Below are positions 15,731-21,636 of a stretch of 29,644 nt of DNA, piece by piece. The DNA lies in the IMG/VR virus record IMGVR_UViG_3300030012_003716, positions 1-29,644 of that record; one strand, 5' to 3'. Positions within the stretch are counted from its first letter, which is position 1. Each line of letters opens with the position of its first letter. Both the position numbers and the translations under genes were made by a program. The notes below the pieces were generated by a model. That model had not been told where the DNA came from. It worked only from the letters and a program-made list of their open reading frames with translations, and searched no databases. This DNA is from a virus.

Positions 15731-16297
15731 TCACTTTTTTGATTGTTTAATTAGTTCGTCTGCTAGCTCTTTCACAAGTCTGTTTCCGGCTTTGCGCATC
15801 GGAGACCACAGAAGCTCATTACTTGTTCTTGTCCCGTATGCGAGATCATTCAGAGTATATTGTCCGGTATGTATGGCCCATGCATAGGGGGCAGTATTGC
15901 GAACAAAAGCAACAATATCAGGACCGTCTATCATGACCCCTCTTTGAAGCTTGTTTTTGGAGTCTTGACTCTTGTCTGATACCTTTGCTTCCGATGCATC
16001 GCCCGGCACAAACTTTCCTCGCTCATGCATGTCTTTTGCGATTGCATACGCCTGCGAGCCGCTCTTTCCTTCTCGTCTGAGTCTGGAGACCTCGGACATC
16101 ATCTTGCTTCTTTCGCTCTTTGGTGGCTCCATGCGTACAGGCCAATTACGATATGCTTCTTGGTATATTTCTTCGACTGCGTCTTGCATCGTCCTTTTGA
16201 TAATCGGATTGGCGTCAAGAAGCTGATTGACAAGTCTCTCCAGCTCGTCCGAGACTCCGACAGCTGCATTCCCATGTTTAAAAAATACTCTGCTCAT
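15731..16297 (-). CDS. HK97 gp10-like tail/neck component
   Basis: The 188-residue protein has an N-terminal helical region (VSDELERLVNQLLDANPII) and a C-terminal segment with NTAPYAWAIHTGQYT and NRLVKELADELIKQSKK. This layout is that of HK97 gp10-like minor tail or neck proteins, with an alpha/beta core and a conserved Y..W.IH.G region. Its usual place is upstream of the tail tube; here it lies between the chaperones and the tape measure gene, which is slightly unusual. AGGAG precedes the ATG, which overlaps the previous stop. Confidence 0.6.
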   Translation of the reverse strand: MSRVFFKHGNAAVGVSDELERLVNQLLDANPIIKRTMQDAVEEIYQEAYRNWPVRMEPPKSERSKMMSEVSRLRREGKSGSQAYAIAKDMHERGKFVPGDASEAKVSDKSQDSKNKLQRGVMIDGPDIVAFVRNTAPYAWAIHTGQYTLNDLAYGTRTSNELLWSPMRKAGNRLVKELADELIKQSKK

Positions 16298-16575
16298 GTC
16301 ATGCGCTCCTTGAGTCGTCTCGCTTGTTGTACATTATACCGCTTTTTTCTTTCGTCTCTGTCTTTTTGTGACTCATGTTCAAGAATATAATCTGCAATCA
16401 AGTCTGTCTGTGTCTGTCTATCTAGGTTTGTAAACCAGCCGGGAGCTTGACCCCAGAAGCGACACAAGCGAAGAGCTAATCTGTCGAGATGTCCTGCTCT
16501 CGAGTAGAGGAAAAATTTGCTCTTTCGTCGACCTCGGATTCTGTCGGAATCTTTGTGCTCATGAAAGAAAGACAT
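16294..16575 (-). CDS. Tail assembly chaperone, second (T-like) frame
   Basis: This frame lies -1 relative to the gene before it and overlaps it by 100 bases. Its C-terminal part (CRFWGQAPGWFTNLDRQTQT and a following acidic/basic helix) resembles the second domain of lambda GT-type tail chaperones. It is probably made mainly as a -1 frameshift fusion through the slippery heptamer at 16512-16518, giving a product of 186 residues. An independent ATG at 16575 with AAGGA upstream also exists, so separate translation is possible. It would recruit the tape measure protein during tail tube assembly. Confidence 0.6.
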   Translation of the reverse strand: MSFFHEHKDSDRIRGRRKSKFFLYSRAGHLDRLALRLCRFWGQAPGWFTNLDRQTQTDLIADYILEHESQKDRDERKKRYNVQQARRLKERMT

Positions 16576-16853
16576 TTGATTCCTTCTTCATATATGACGG
16601 ACGCCGTCACTCCTTGTCCGAGTAGACGATCAAGGCACAGATGACCAAAGTCAGAAGCACGATGCTTGCTCGGGCGATATTTGGGTAATCTAGAAGTGTG
16701 ATCAATGCATACTCCGATCGATCCGGCACAAAGACGAGCGAGCATTGCGTTGTCTGTCTCCGCAGACCATAACGATACAAACTCAAAACATGTTGCCAAA
16801 CTCGGAGAAGAGAGATCGATCTCCCCTCCGAGCTTCTTGATGTTGATTTTCAT
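16476..16853 (-). CDS. Tail assembly chaperone, first (G-like) frame
   Basis: The 125-residue product begins MKINIKKLGGEIDLSSPSLA and lies between the tail tube gene and the tape measure gene, where the G-type tail chaperone is expected. The leader TGGAGACTACA precedes the ATG, one of the shared start leaders. Near its end an A AAT TTT heptamer in the correct phase allows a -1 shift into the overlapping frame. A 0-frame product of 125 residues and a fusion of 186 residues would then both be made. Sequence resemblance to known G proteins cannot be judged by eye. Confidence 0.6.
   Translation of the reverse strand: MKINIKKLGGEIDLSSPSLATCFEFVSLWSAETDNAMLARLCAGSIGVCIDHTSRLPKYRPSKHRASDFGHLCLDRLLGQGVTASVIYEEGIKCLSFMSTKIPTESEVDERANFSSTREQDISTD
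16512..16518 (-). promoter_or_regulatory. Slippery heptamer for -1 frameshift
   Basis: The minus strand reads A AAT TTT in the zero frame of the 125-residue gene, matching X XXY YYZ. A -1 slip here continues as TTC CTC TAC into the overlapping chaperone frame (114 zero-frame plus 72 shifted residues). The overlap and phase match tail chaperone frameshift sites of siphophages. Confidence 0.6.
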
Positions 16854-16872
16854 TGTAGTCTCCAGTTTAATA

Positions 16873-17373
16873 CTATGCGTATGTCAAAGCACCGTACGAA
16901 GTGAAATTCAGCGTGAAAGAGCTTGGATCTCCTTCTGTGAAAGAGGCAGTGCATACACATTTGGTTAGTGTTGCAGATGTTGCAGCATCGTCTCCGAGAG
17001 ATTGTGCGTCACATTCATAGACTATATCGATGCAATAAAACTCCACGAAAGGAGTGCCGCTTGATCCTGTGGATATGTTGCTGCTGTAGTTCCCTGTCTT
17101 GTTGATGAAATCCAGGATTGATCCAGCTTCAGAACCGTCTGTGAACTGTCGGAAGAATGCAGAGAATGATCCGCTTGCTGTGGGTTCGTCGTCTCCCTTT
17201 CGGACTGTGCTGATTGTTCCGCGATCGCGGATAACAGTCTGCGCAGCTTTGGGAGTGTCAAAAGTCAGATTCCCTTCTTCGAATGCGACTTCAAGGGTTA
17301 CGGGGGTTCCTGTTCCGTCTTTCAAGGTGATGACACCGTCTCTTCGTGTCTTGGGTAAGGTAGAGTATGCCAT
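16873..17373 (-). CDS. Major tail tube protein
   Basis: This 166-residue, beta-rich, Thr/Ser/Gly-rich protein begins MAYSTLPKTRRDGVITLKDG and ends with SFTLNFTSYGALTYA, a strand pattern typical of tail tube subunits. CAGGAG precedes the ATG. It lies immediately before the chaperone pair and behind the tail terminator-like gene, the usual order. It would polymerise around the tape measure protein to build the DNA-conducting tube. Confidence 0.75.
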   Translation of the reverse strand: MAYSTLPKTRRDGVITLKDGTGTPVTLEVAFEEGNLTFDTPKAAQTVIRDRGTISTVRKGDDEPTASGSFSAFFRQFTDGSEAGSILDFINKTGNYSSNISTGSSGTPFVEFYCIDIVYECDAQSLGDDAATSATLTKCVCTASFTEGDPSSFTLNFTSYGALTYA

Positions 17374-17384
17374 GTTAGCTCCTG

Positions 17385-17816
17385 TTATGTAAGTTGTATT
17401 GTGTGCAGAGCTTGAAGCTCTATTTCTGAAATTAGGTATTCTTGGGAGTCAGGAGTCCGGCGAGAAGCCCGAAGAAACCTGACTTCGATTCCCTTTGCAA
17501 AATTGCGATTCATCACAGCTTGTATCACTTCTTGTTCTTTGTCTAGTGCATTGCCATAGTCTAGCACAAGATCATGAGGACGGAGACGATATGCCAACTT
17601 TACTCGGACCGTCGTGTCTACATATAGACCGACCGCAATCCTTTGTCTCTCGTTGGCTTGTTGACTGTTGGAGACTTCTACAGAGAAGCCAAGATGCGCG
17701 AGTGTGTTTTGTGTACGTCCGAACAGTTCCGGCAGCTGTCGGACTTCTCGGAATCCTGTCAAGTCTCCGATCTTGATTGCAAGTGCTCGTTGTACTTCTT
17801 TCACAGACACAGACAT
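17385..17816 (-). CDS. Tail terminator-like protein
   Basis: The 143-residue alpha/beta protein has the size, position (between connector-like protein and tail tube) and mixed helix-strand pattern of phage tail terminators or minor tail proteins. It contains VGLYVDTTVRVKLAYRLRPH, a strand pair followed by a Lys/Arg-rich turn. Its ATG overlaps the stop of the upstream gene. It would cap the finished tail and join it to the head. The identification is based on context. Confidence 0.5.
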   Translation of the reverse strand: MSVSVKEVQRALAIKIGDLTGFREVRQLPELFGRTQNTLAHLGFSVEVSNSQQANERQRIAVGLYVDTTVRVKLAYRLRPHDLVLDYGNALDKEQEVIQAVMNRNFAKGIEVRFLRASRRTPDSQEYLISEIELQALHTIQLT

Positions 17817-18583
17817 CAGTATCGTCTCCGTCTGTAGTATTGACCCGGACGATTCAGGAAGATTGTTGGCTGTCCTCTGGTGCGCTTGTTCGGGTCATCT
17901 GCTTCTCCGTCGTGGTCTTCGTCATAAATAAAGTTGATCGAATCGAACTCATCTCGATAGAGACGATAGTGCTCATTCGCAAGATCCAAGTATCGACCGT
18001 TAGATTGACCGAGAGAAGAATGAAAGTCTCGAAAGATGAGATACAAAGACAGATGGCGATGCGCTTCGAAGAAAGACTCGGCGCTCATCATTAAGTATTC
18101 ATATCCCATTCCACGATTTCGTATTCTTCGCAAGATTTGATACCAAGCATCATCGATATATTGCTGATAGCTTGTCAGTGAAGAAGGACGGACATTGGCA
18201 AGATCGGAATATGTCGCAGTCAGATCGATGTCTGAGACGACAGGATATAGTCTGCGACGGACCAAAGCAGCCATACGACGAAAGAGATATTGCTCTCCGT
18301 CGATTGTGATTGTCCACTCCTGCACATACCCTTCTCCAAGATTCTCCGATGCTTTCAGCTGCTCGGCTGAATGTACATACGACACTGTACCACTCTCGGA
18401 AATCGATGCAGTCTGACCCGTCAGAAGATCGGCTCCGGTTGGCTTGATTAGGGTATATGTTGCGGCAGTTGGTACGAGCTGCGCACCATCCCGATAGAGT
18501 TTGAGCTCAGACGTTTGAGACTTTCCTCTTTCCAGGAGTTCGATCGCTCGTATTTGTGCAGCGTATGGAGTAGACGAAGACAT
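17816..18583 (-). CDS. Head-tail connector-like protein
   Basis: The 255-residue protein has a beta-rich N-terminal part (about 20-110) and a helical C-terminal part with LTSYQQYIDDAWYQILRRIR and a very basic tail (QYYRRRRY). Position between the capsid-proximal small genes and the tail terminator-like gene suggests a head completion or adaptor protein binding portal or neck. AAAGGATAATAATCG precedes the ATG. An adaptor with a DNA-contacting tail is plausible, but no family was recognised. Confidence 0.5.
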   Translation of the reverse strand: MSSSTPYAAQIRAIELLERGKSQTSELKLYRDGAQLVPTAATYTLIKPTGADLLTGQTASISESGTVSYVHSAEQLKASENLGEGYVQEWTITIDGEQYLFRRMAALVRRRLYPVVSDIDLTATYSDLANVRPSSLTSYQQYIDDAWYQILRRIRNRGMGYEYLMMSAESFFEAHRHLSLYLIFRDFHSSLGQSNGRYLDLANEHYRLYRDEFDSINFIYDEDHDGEADDPNKRTRGQPTIFLNRPGQYYRRRRY

Positions 18584-18589
18584 CGATTA

Positions 18590-18916
18590 TTATCCTTTTA
18601 TAATATCCCACCAAGCCGAAACATTAGAAACACAAAGGACTCCTTCTCCTGCTGCGAGAGTTACGATTGTGTTTCCAGCTCCGTCTTTGACTACAATGTT
18701 GTGAGTAGAAGAAGCTCTGTTTTTGATCCAGAAAGAAGCACCATCTTTGTAGTCTGGAAGGATGCAATCTAGGCTGCTTGTATTATTACGCAATACTTGA
18801 TACTGAGAATCTTTGTATGTCAAAGTCTTGTTGCCTGTAATTGTCTCAGGATTGACTCCGCCCTTTTGGACGATGTGACGAGGAATGTTGAATTCTGCTT
18901 TGTCTGAAAATGCCAT
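18590..18916 (-). CDS. Small beta-structured virion-like protein
   Basis: The 108-residue product, MAFSDKAEFNIPRHIVQKGG to VSAWWDIIKG, is beta-rich and holds SFWIKNRASSTHNIVVKDGAG and VTLAAGEGVLCVSN. This pattern recurs in phage decoration and fibre-type head proteins that stabilise virions. AAAGGAG precedes the ATG, which overlaps the stop of the 46-residue gene. A capsid decoration or fibre-tip role is a guess from fold and location. Confidence 0.5.
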   Translation of the reverse strand: MAFSDKAEFNIPRHIVQKGGVNPETITGNKTLTYKDSQYQVLRNNTSSLDCILPDYKDGASFWIKNRASSTHNIVVKDGAGNTIVTLAAGEGVLCVSNVSAWWDIIKG

Positions 18917-19056
18917 TATTGACTCCTTTTCTTGTTGTCTGCTCGGTTCAGATGTTTCACGACCATTCGACGAGCGTCAGTGTGTGAGATGTTGGATTGC
19001 TGTGCTACCTTTTGAGCAATGCGATCGATTGCTGCTCTCTTGCTGCTATCGGACAT
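18916..19056 (-). CDS. Small HTH-like protein (46 aa)
   Basis: A 46-residue frame, starting MSDSSKRAAIDRIAQKVAQQ and ending in ADNKKRSQ, has AAGGAG eight bases before its ATG and overlaps both neighbours (11 bases with the previous gene, one with the next, TAATG). The central part (SNISHTDARRMVVKHL) looks like a short helix-turn-helix or helical hairpin. It is basic and may bind nucleic acid or act in head completion. No family is recognised. Confidence 0.65.
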   Translation of the reverse strand: MSDSSKRAAIDRIAQKVAQQSNISHTDARRMVVKHLNRADNKKRSQ

Positions 19057-19705
19057 TGTATGCTCCTTGTCCGAGATCTTCGGCTCTTTTGATAGCCTTC
19101 TTTGTCAAGCGCAGTTCTTCTTGCTTTGACTTGAGTCTGTTCGCCACTTCTGGAATGTGCTGATCTCTTTCCAGTCTGCTTAGTGCTCTATTCATTCCGA
19201 TAAGCTTCAAGGATGCGATTTGAGGATGCGGAGGATTCAAAATTCCATCTCTCATAAGAGATAGTCTCCACTGATCAAAAGCGTCCTGATCGAAGTGCTC
19301 TATCACTCGTCGTCCGACCTTCTCGAGACGAATCCATTTTGATGTGTGATAGTTACCTTTGTGCGCAGGATACACACGCATGTAATCGTGCTTTGTTGGA
19401 TCAAGCAGTGTCCATCCTTGATCTTGTAAATTTGTGCGCATGATGGAAGAGTCAATTCGTCCTCCAACAGCTCTCGTCCCGTTGACTCCGGGCGTCTCTG
19501 GAATACTGGACAATACCGGAAGAAGCAAAGGGATTTTCTCCTTCTTCTTCTTGCCGTCTGTATTTGTCGTGTACGTGTCGAACACTTTTAGCTCCCAGTT
19601 CTCGGGATTGTGCGCAAATAAAAATCTGCTGTTCGCCTTCTTAGGGATACGAGTCTGTGTCTGCGTTTTCTCTTCCCAAGGCTGTGAAAAATTTGTGTAG
19701 TCCAT
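19046..19705 (-). CDS. Hypothetical protein following the capsid gene
   Basis: The 219-residue protein begins MDYTNFSQPWEEKTQTQTRI and ends with a long basic helix (RLKSKQEELRLTKKAIKRAE). Family unknown; the middle holds DDP-like loops and a DHD-type region (HFDQDAFDQWRLSLMRDG). The ATG at 19705 follows TTGGAGACTACAAAA, the shared start leader. Its ribosome binding site can be hidden by a perfect 12-base antisense element upstream. It probably belongs to head completion or is a minor virion component, made at levels set by the terminator/attenuator between it and the capsid gene. Confidence 0.65.
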   Translation of the reverse strand: MDYTNFSQPWEEKTQTQTRIPKKANSRFLFAHNPENWELKVFDTYTTNTDGKKKKEKIPLLLPVLSSIPETPGVNGTRAVGGRIDSSIMRTNLQDQGWTLLDPTKHDYMRVYPAHKGNYHTSKWIRLEKVGRRVIEHFDQDAFDQWRLSLMRDGILNPPHPQIASLKLIGMNRALSRLERDQHIPEVANRLKSKQEELRLTKKAIKRAEDLGQGAYNVR

Positions 19706-19708
19706 TTT

Positions 19709-19787
19709 TGTAGTCTCCAATAAAAAAGAGTTGGGAGACTCGCAGAGTTTGGAGACTACAGAATTTGAAACCCTGAAGCCTCCCAAC
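19709..19787 (-). terminator. Terminator with anti-RBS in its loop
   Basis: On the minus strand GTTGGGAGGCT (19777-19787) pairs with AGTCTCCCAAC (19730-19740), an 11-bp stem with one G-T pair, followed by TCTTTTTTA. The 36-base loop contains TGTAGTCTCCAA (19749-19760), the exact antisense of TTGGAGACTACA (19709-19720), the ribosome binding region of the next gene. Two structures exclude each other: the terminator, or a 12-bp hairpin that hides the ribosome binding site. Which forms is inferred. A read-through-controlled supply of the downstream protein is the simplest function. Confidence 0.7.
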
Positions 19788-19796
19788 AAAGCGAAT

Positions 19797-20765
19797 CTAT
19801 CGAGCAGAGAGAAGCTTGACGCCTTTGTCTGCATTGATGAGGCCCATTCCAAGGTACGCATGGCCCACGATGAACGTGCTGCTTGACATGGGACGACGGT
19901 CAAATTCTGCAACAATTTTGCCCATAGACATTAGATCGGCAGAACCTCGAACACCGACGGGAATACCGTCTACGTATCCAATACAGCCTGGAGAGATCAT
20001 ATAGTTATCGAATCCAGAAGAACCGTTCTCTTTTACATGCTTACTGCGATATACGTCTACGCCGAACAGGTTTCCAGCGAAGTTTTCGCCTTTGGCTTGC
20101 AACATGTCCATAGAAGACTGCATACGGCTAATTGCATTCCCGGTCTCGTTACGGAGAGAGTCTTGAAGCTCTGTTAGTGCTTTGGGATCAAGTACGGCTG
20201 CGTATGGACCCGGAGCACCTGCACCAGAAGCTGCTTGTTCAAGAGCAAAGATTGCGTCAAAGAAGTCGTCCACGGATAGACTTGTGGTATTTGCTCCTGC
20301 TGTAGTAGTCAAAGAAGCAGCTGCTTCTCCGGTAAGCTCTGCAAAGCGTGTTTCATAGCTTCCTGCAATGCTTTGAGCGAGACGGAAAGGATCGATATCA
20401 GACCCGCCGAATCCGGTCATTGAGGCGAGATCGTCTATCTCATAGATGATGTATTGACGAGCCGCAACAAGAAGTGCGGTTTGTACTGTCAACGCTGTTG
20501 TGTCAGAAGAGTGATCATGATTTTCTGATGTCGCCGCTGCCATCGAATCGAACCCATCAAGCCCGGCAAGACGTACACGGACAGTATCGGATCCTGTGCC
20601 GTTGATACTGCCTTGATAGCTGAGAAGAGGAGTATTTCGAAGGTTTGAAGTGTCTTTTAAAAGAAGGTTAATCTCTTGGGAGATCATTGCTGCGAGTCGT
20701 AAATTTCCAACAAGTCCGCCTGATCCGGATATGTCGTCAAACGTAATCGGTTTTGATGTTGCCAT
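19797..20765 (-). CDS. Major capsid protein
   Basis: The 322-residue protein shows the traits of a major capsid protein: an N-terminal segment, about 35-120 with mixed strands, long spine-helix-like stretches (about 125-195), and a C-terminal beta-rich part ending GMGLINADKGVKLLSAR. It lies in the head module behind portal and scaffold. A very strong ribosome binding site, GGAGGCCACAA, precedes the ATG at 20765, and an extended -10 lies about 90 bases upstream, as expected for the most abundant phage product. A longer frame to 20852 lacks such a site. HK97 fold is expected but cannot be shown by eye. A terminator follows. Confidence 0.8.
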   Translation of the reverse strand: MATSKPITFDDISGSGGLVGNLRLAAMISQEINLLLKDTSNLRNTPLLSYQGSINGTGSDTVRVRLAGLDGFDSMAAATSENHDHSSDTTALTVQTALLVAARQYIIYEIDDLASMTGFGGSDIDPFRLAQSIAGSYETRFAELTGEAAASLTTTAGANTTSLSVDDFFDAIFALEQAASGAGAPGPYAAVLDPKALTELQDSLRNETGNAISRMQSSMDMLQAKGENFAGNLFGVDVYRSKHVKENGSSGFDNYMISPGCIGYVDGIPVGVRGSADLMSMGKIVAEFDRRPMSSSTFIVGHAYLGMGLINADKGVKLLSAR

Positions 20766-20856
20766 TTGTGGCCTCCATTCATTAGGGTTATAGTGTGAGA
20801 GTGCTTCGGGCTTCTCTGCTGTTACCGGAGCGACCGTACCCTGCTGTATCATTCCT

Positions 20857-20865
20857 AGTATAGCA
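20857..20865 (-). promoter_or_regulatory. Extended -10 promoter of the capsid gene
   Basis: The minus strand reads TGCTATACT, with TTGCAT (20878-20883) 15 bases upstream. The predicted start is near 20850, giving an 85-base leader before the capsid start. The same TGnTATAnT form appears at 583-591 and 1259-1267, suggesting a common phage promoter class. Confidence 0.5.
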
Positions 20866-20885
20866 TAAAAAAGGAGTATGCAACA

Positions 20886-21200
20886 ATGATTGATATTTTT
20901 GCAAGATATATTGATGGGGACTTTGTCTTTGAACCAATGAAAAGACGAGGAATGACCAAAGGACAGTATCTGCGAGCTTTGGAAGCATGTCGCCGTCTCA
21001 ACGAAGACGGAATCCAGAACTCTTCTTCTGCAGCTGCTTTTTGGCCTTGTCGTAAAGCTCCCGATCAGGTCCCTTCGTTACAGCTCCCCCTTTTTGAAGA
21101 AATGAGTATACTCGAGCGCGCGCCCATTGCGACTGCGTCGCGCCCGGACGATGACCCACGGCCCAAGCAGCAAGACCTCTCTTGTAAACCTGATCGATAA
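20886..21200 (+). CDS. Possible plus-strand small protein, antisense overlap
   Basis: A 104-codon plus-strand frame has AAGGAG nine bases before its ATG and starts MIDIFARYIDGDFVFEPMKR, a protein-like N terminus. Its second half runs antisense through the end of the DUF5824-like gene. The first 38 or so codons occupy otherwise non-coding DNA between that gene and the capsid promoter. Either a real small protein overlaps its neighbour, or this is chance. No promoter is evident on the plus strand. Low confidence. Confidence 0.3.
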   Translation: MIDIFARYIDGDFVFEPMKRRGMTKGQYLRALEACRRLNEDGIQNSSSAAAFWPCRKAPDQVPSLQLPLFEEMSILERAPIATASRPDDDPRPKQQDLSCKPDR

Positions 21201-21486
21201 TCCCTTTGGAGATTCCTGTCACCTTTGCAACGCCTTTGATGAATCTCTCTTGCTGTTTTCCGGTTTTCATTTTGCTCGTTGCTTCTCGGACTTCTTCTCG
21301 GAGTTTTCGTGCGCTCAATGTGTACTTGCTCGGCCGAGTCTTCTTTGTGTCTCCGGCTACAGGTTTGAATCGCGCAGCTCCGGTCCTCTTCCCTTCTATG
21401 CGTTTGCGGAACTCGGCTTTGCGTCTAGCTGCTGTGCTCTTTCCAAGTCCTCGAGTATACTTCTTTTGAATCTTTGCTTTTGCCAT
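20998..21486 (-). CDS. DUF5824-like phage protein
   Basis: This 162-residue very basic protein ends with a conserved segment (GLAAWAVGHRPGATQSQW then ARVYSF) that I recognise from the DUF5824 type of phage protein, common in marine phages and of unknown function. The Arg/Lys-rich N-terminal half (MAKAKIQKKYTRGLGKSTAA) could bind nucleic acid. AAGGGGTGAATC precedes the ATG. It lies between a DnaA-box repeat region and the capsid gene, in the head module. A structural or DNA-associated role is possible; none is proven. Confidence 0.7.
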   Translation of the reverse strand: MAKAKIQKKYTRGLGKSTAARRKAEFRKRIEGKRTGAARFKPVAGDTKKTRPSKYTLSARKLREEVREATSKMKTGKQQERFIKGVAKVTGISKGIIDQVYKRGLAAWAVGHRPGATQSQWARARVYSFLQKGGAVTKGPDRELYDKAKKQLQKKSSGFRLR

Positions 21487-21503
21487 GATTCACCCCTTGA
21501 AAA

Positions 21504-21571
21504 AGTTATTCATAGGCTGTGTATAACTTGTGTATAAAGTTATTCATAGGCTGTGTATAACTTGTGTATAA
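21504..21571. repeat. 34-bp tandem repeat with four DnaA-type boxes
   Basis: A perfect 34-bp unit occurs at 21504-21537 and 21538-21571. Each holds two TGTGTATAA elements, the complement of TTATACACA, identical to E. coli oriC box R2. The boxes are at 21518-21526, 21529-21537, 21552-21560 and 21563-21571, so spacing within a unit is 11 bases. It lies between a terminator and the DUF5824-like gene. Candidate functions are an origin, a host DnaA titration site or a regulatory region. Confidence 0.75.
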
Positions 21572-21584
21572 CTTTTTATAGCAT

Positions 21585-21608
21585 AAAAAAAGCCCGACCA
21601 CATCGGGC
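21585..21608 (-). terminator. Rho-independent terminator after the fibre gene
   Basis: GCCCGA (21592-21597) and TCGGGC (21603-21608) form a stem with a CCACA loop. On the minus strand the stem is followed by seven T. It lies 28 bases behind the stop of the repeat fibre gene and ends that transcript before the DnaA-box repeats. Confidence 0.88.
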
Positions 21609-21636
21609 CGGGCTACACAGTACGAAAGTTTAATCT

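Noticed and set aside
19046-19915. 289-codon version of the gene behind the capsid gene
   Set aside because: The first 70 codons cover the terminator and the end of the capsid gene. The start at 19705 has the GGAGACTACA leader.
20788-20988. 66-codon minus-strand frame before the capsid gene
   Set aside because: No ribosome binding site, spans the capsid promoter and lacks a protein-like composition.
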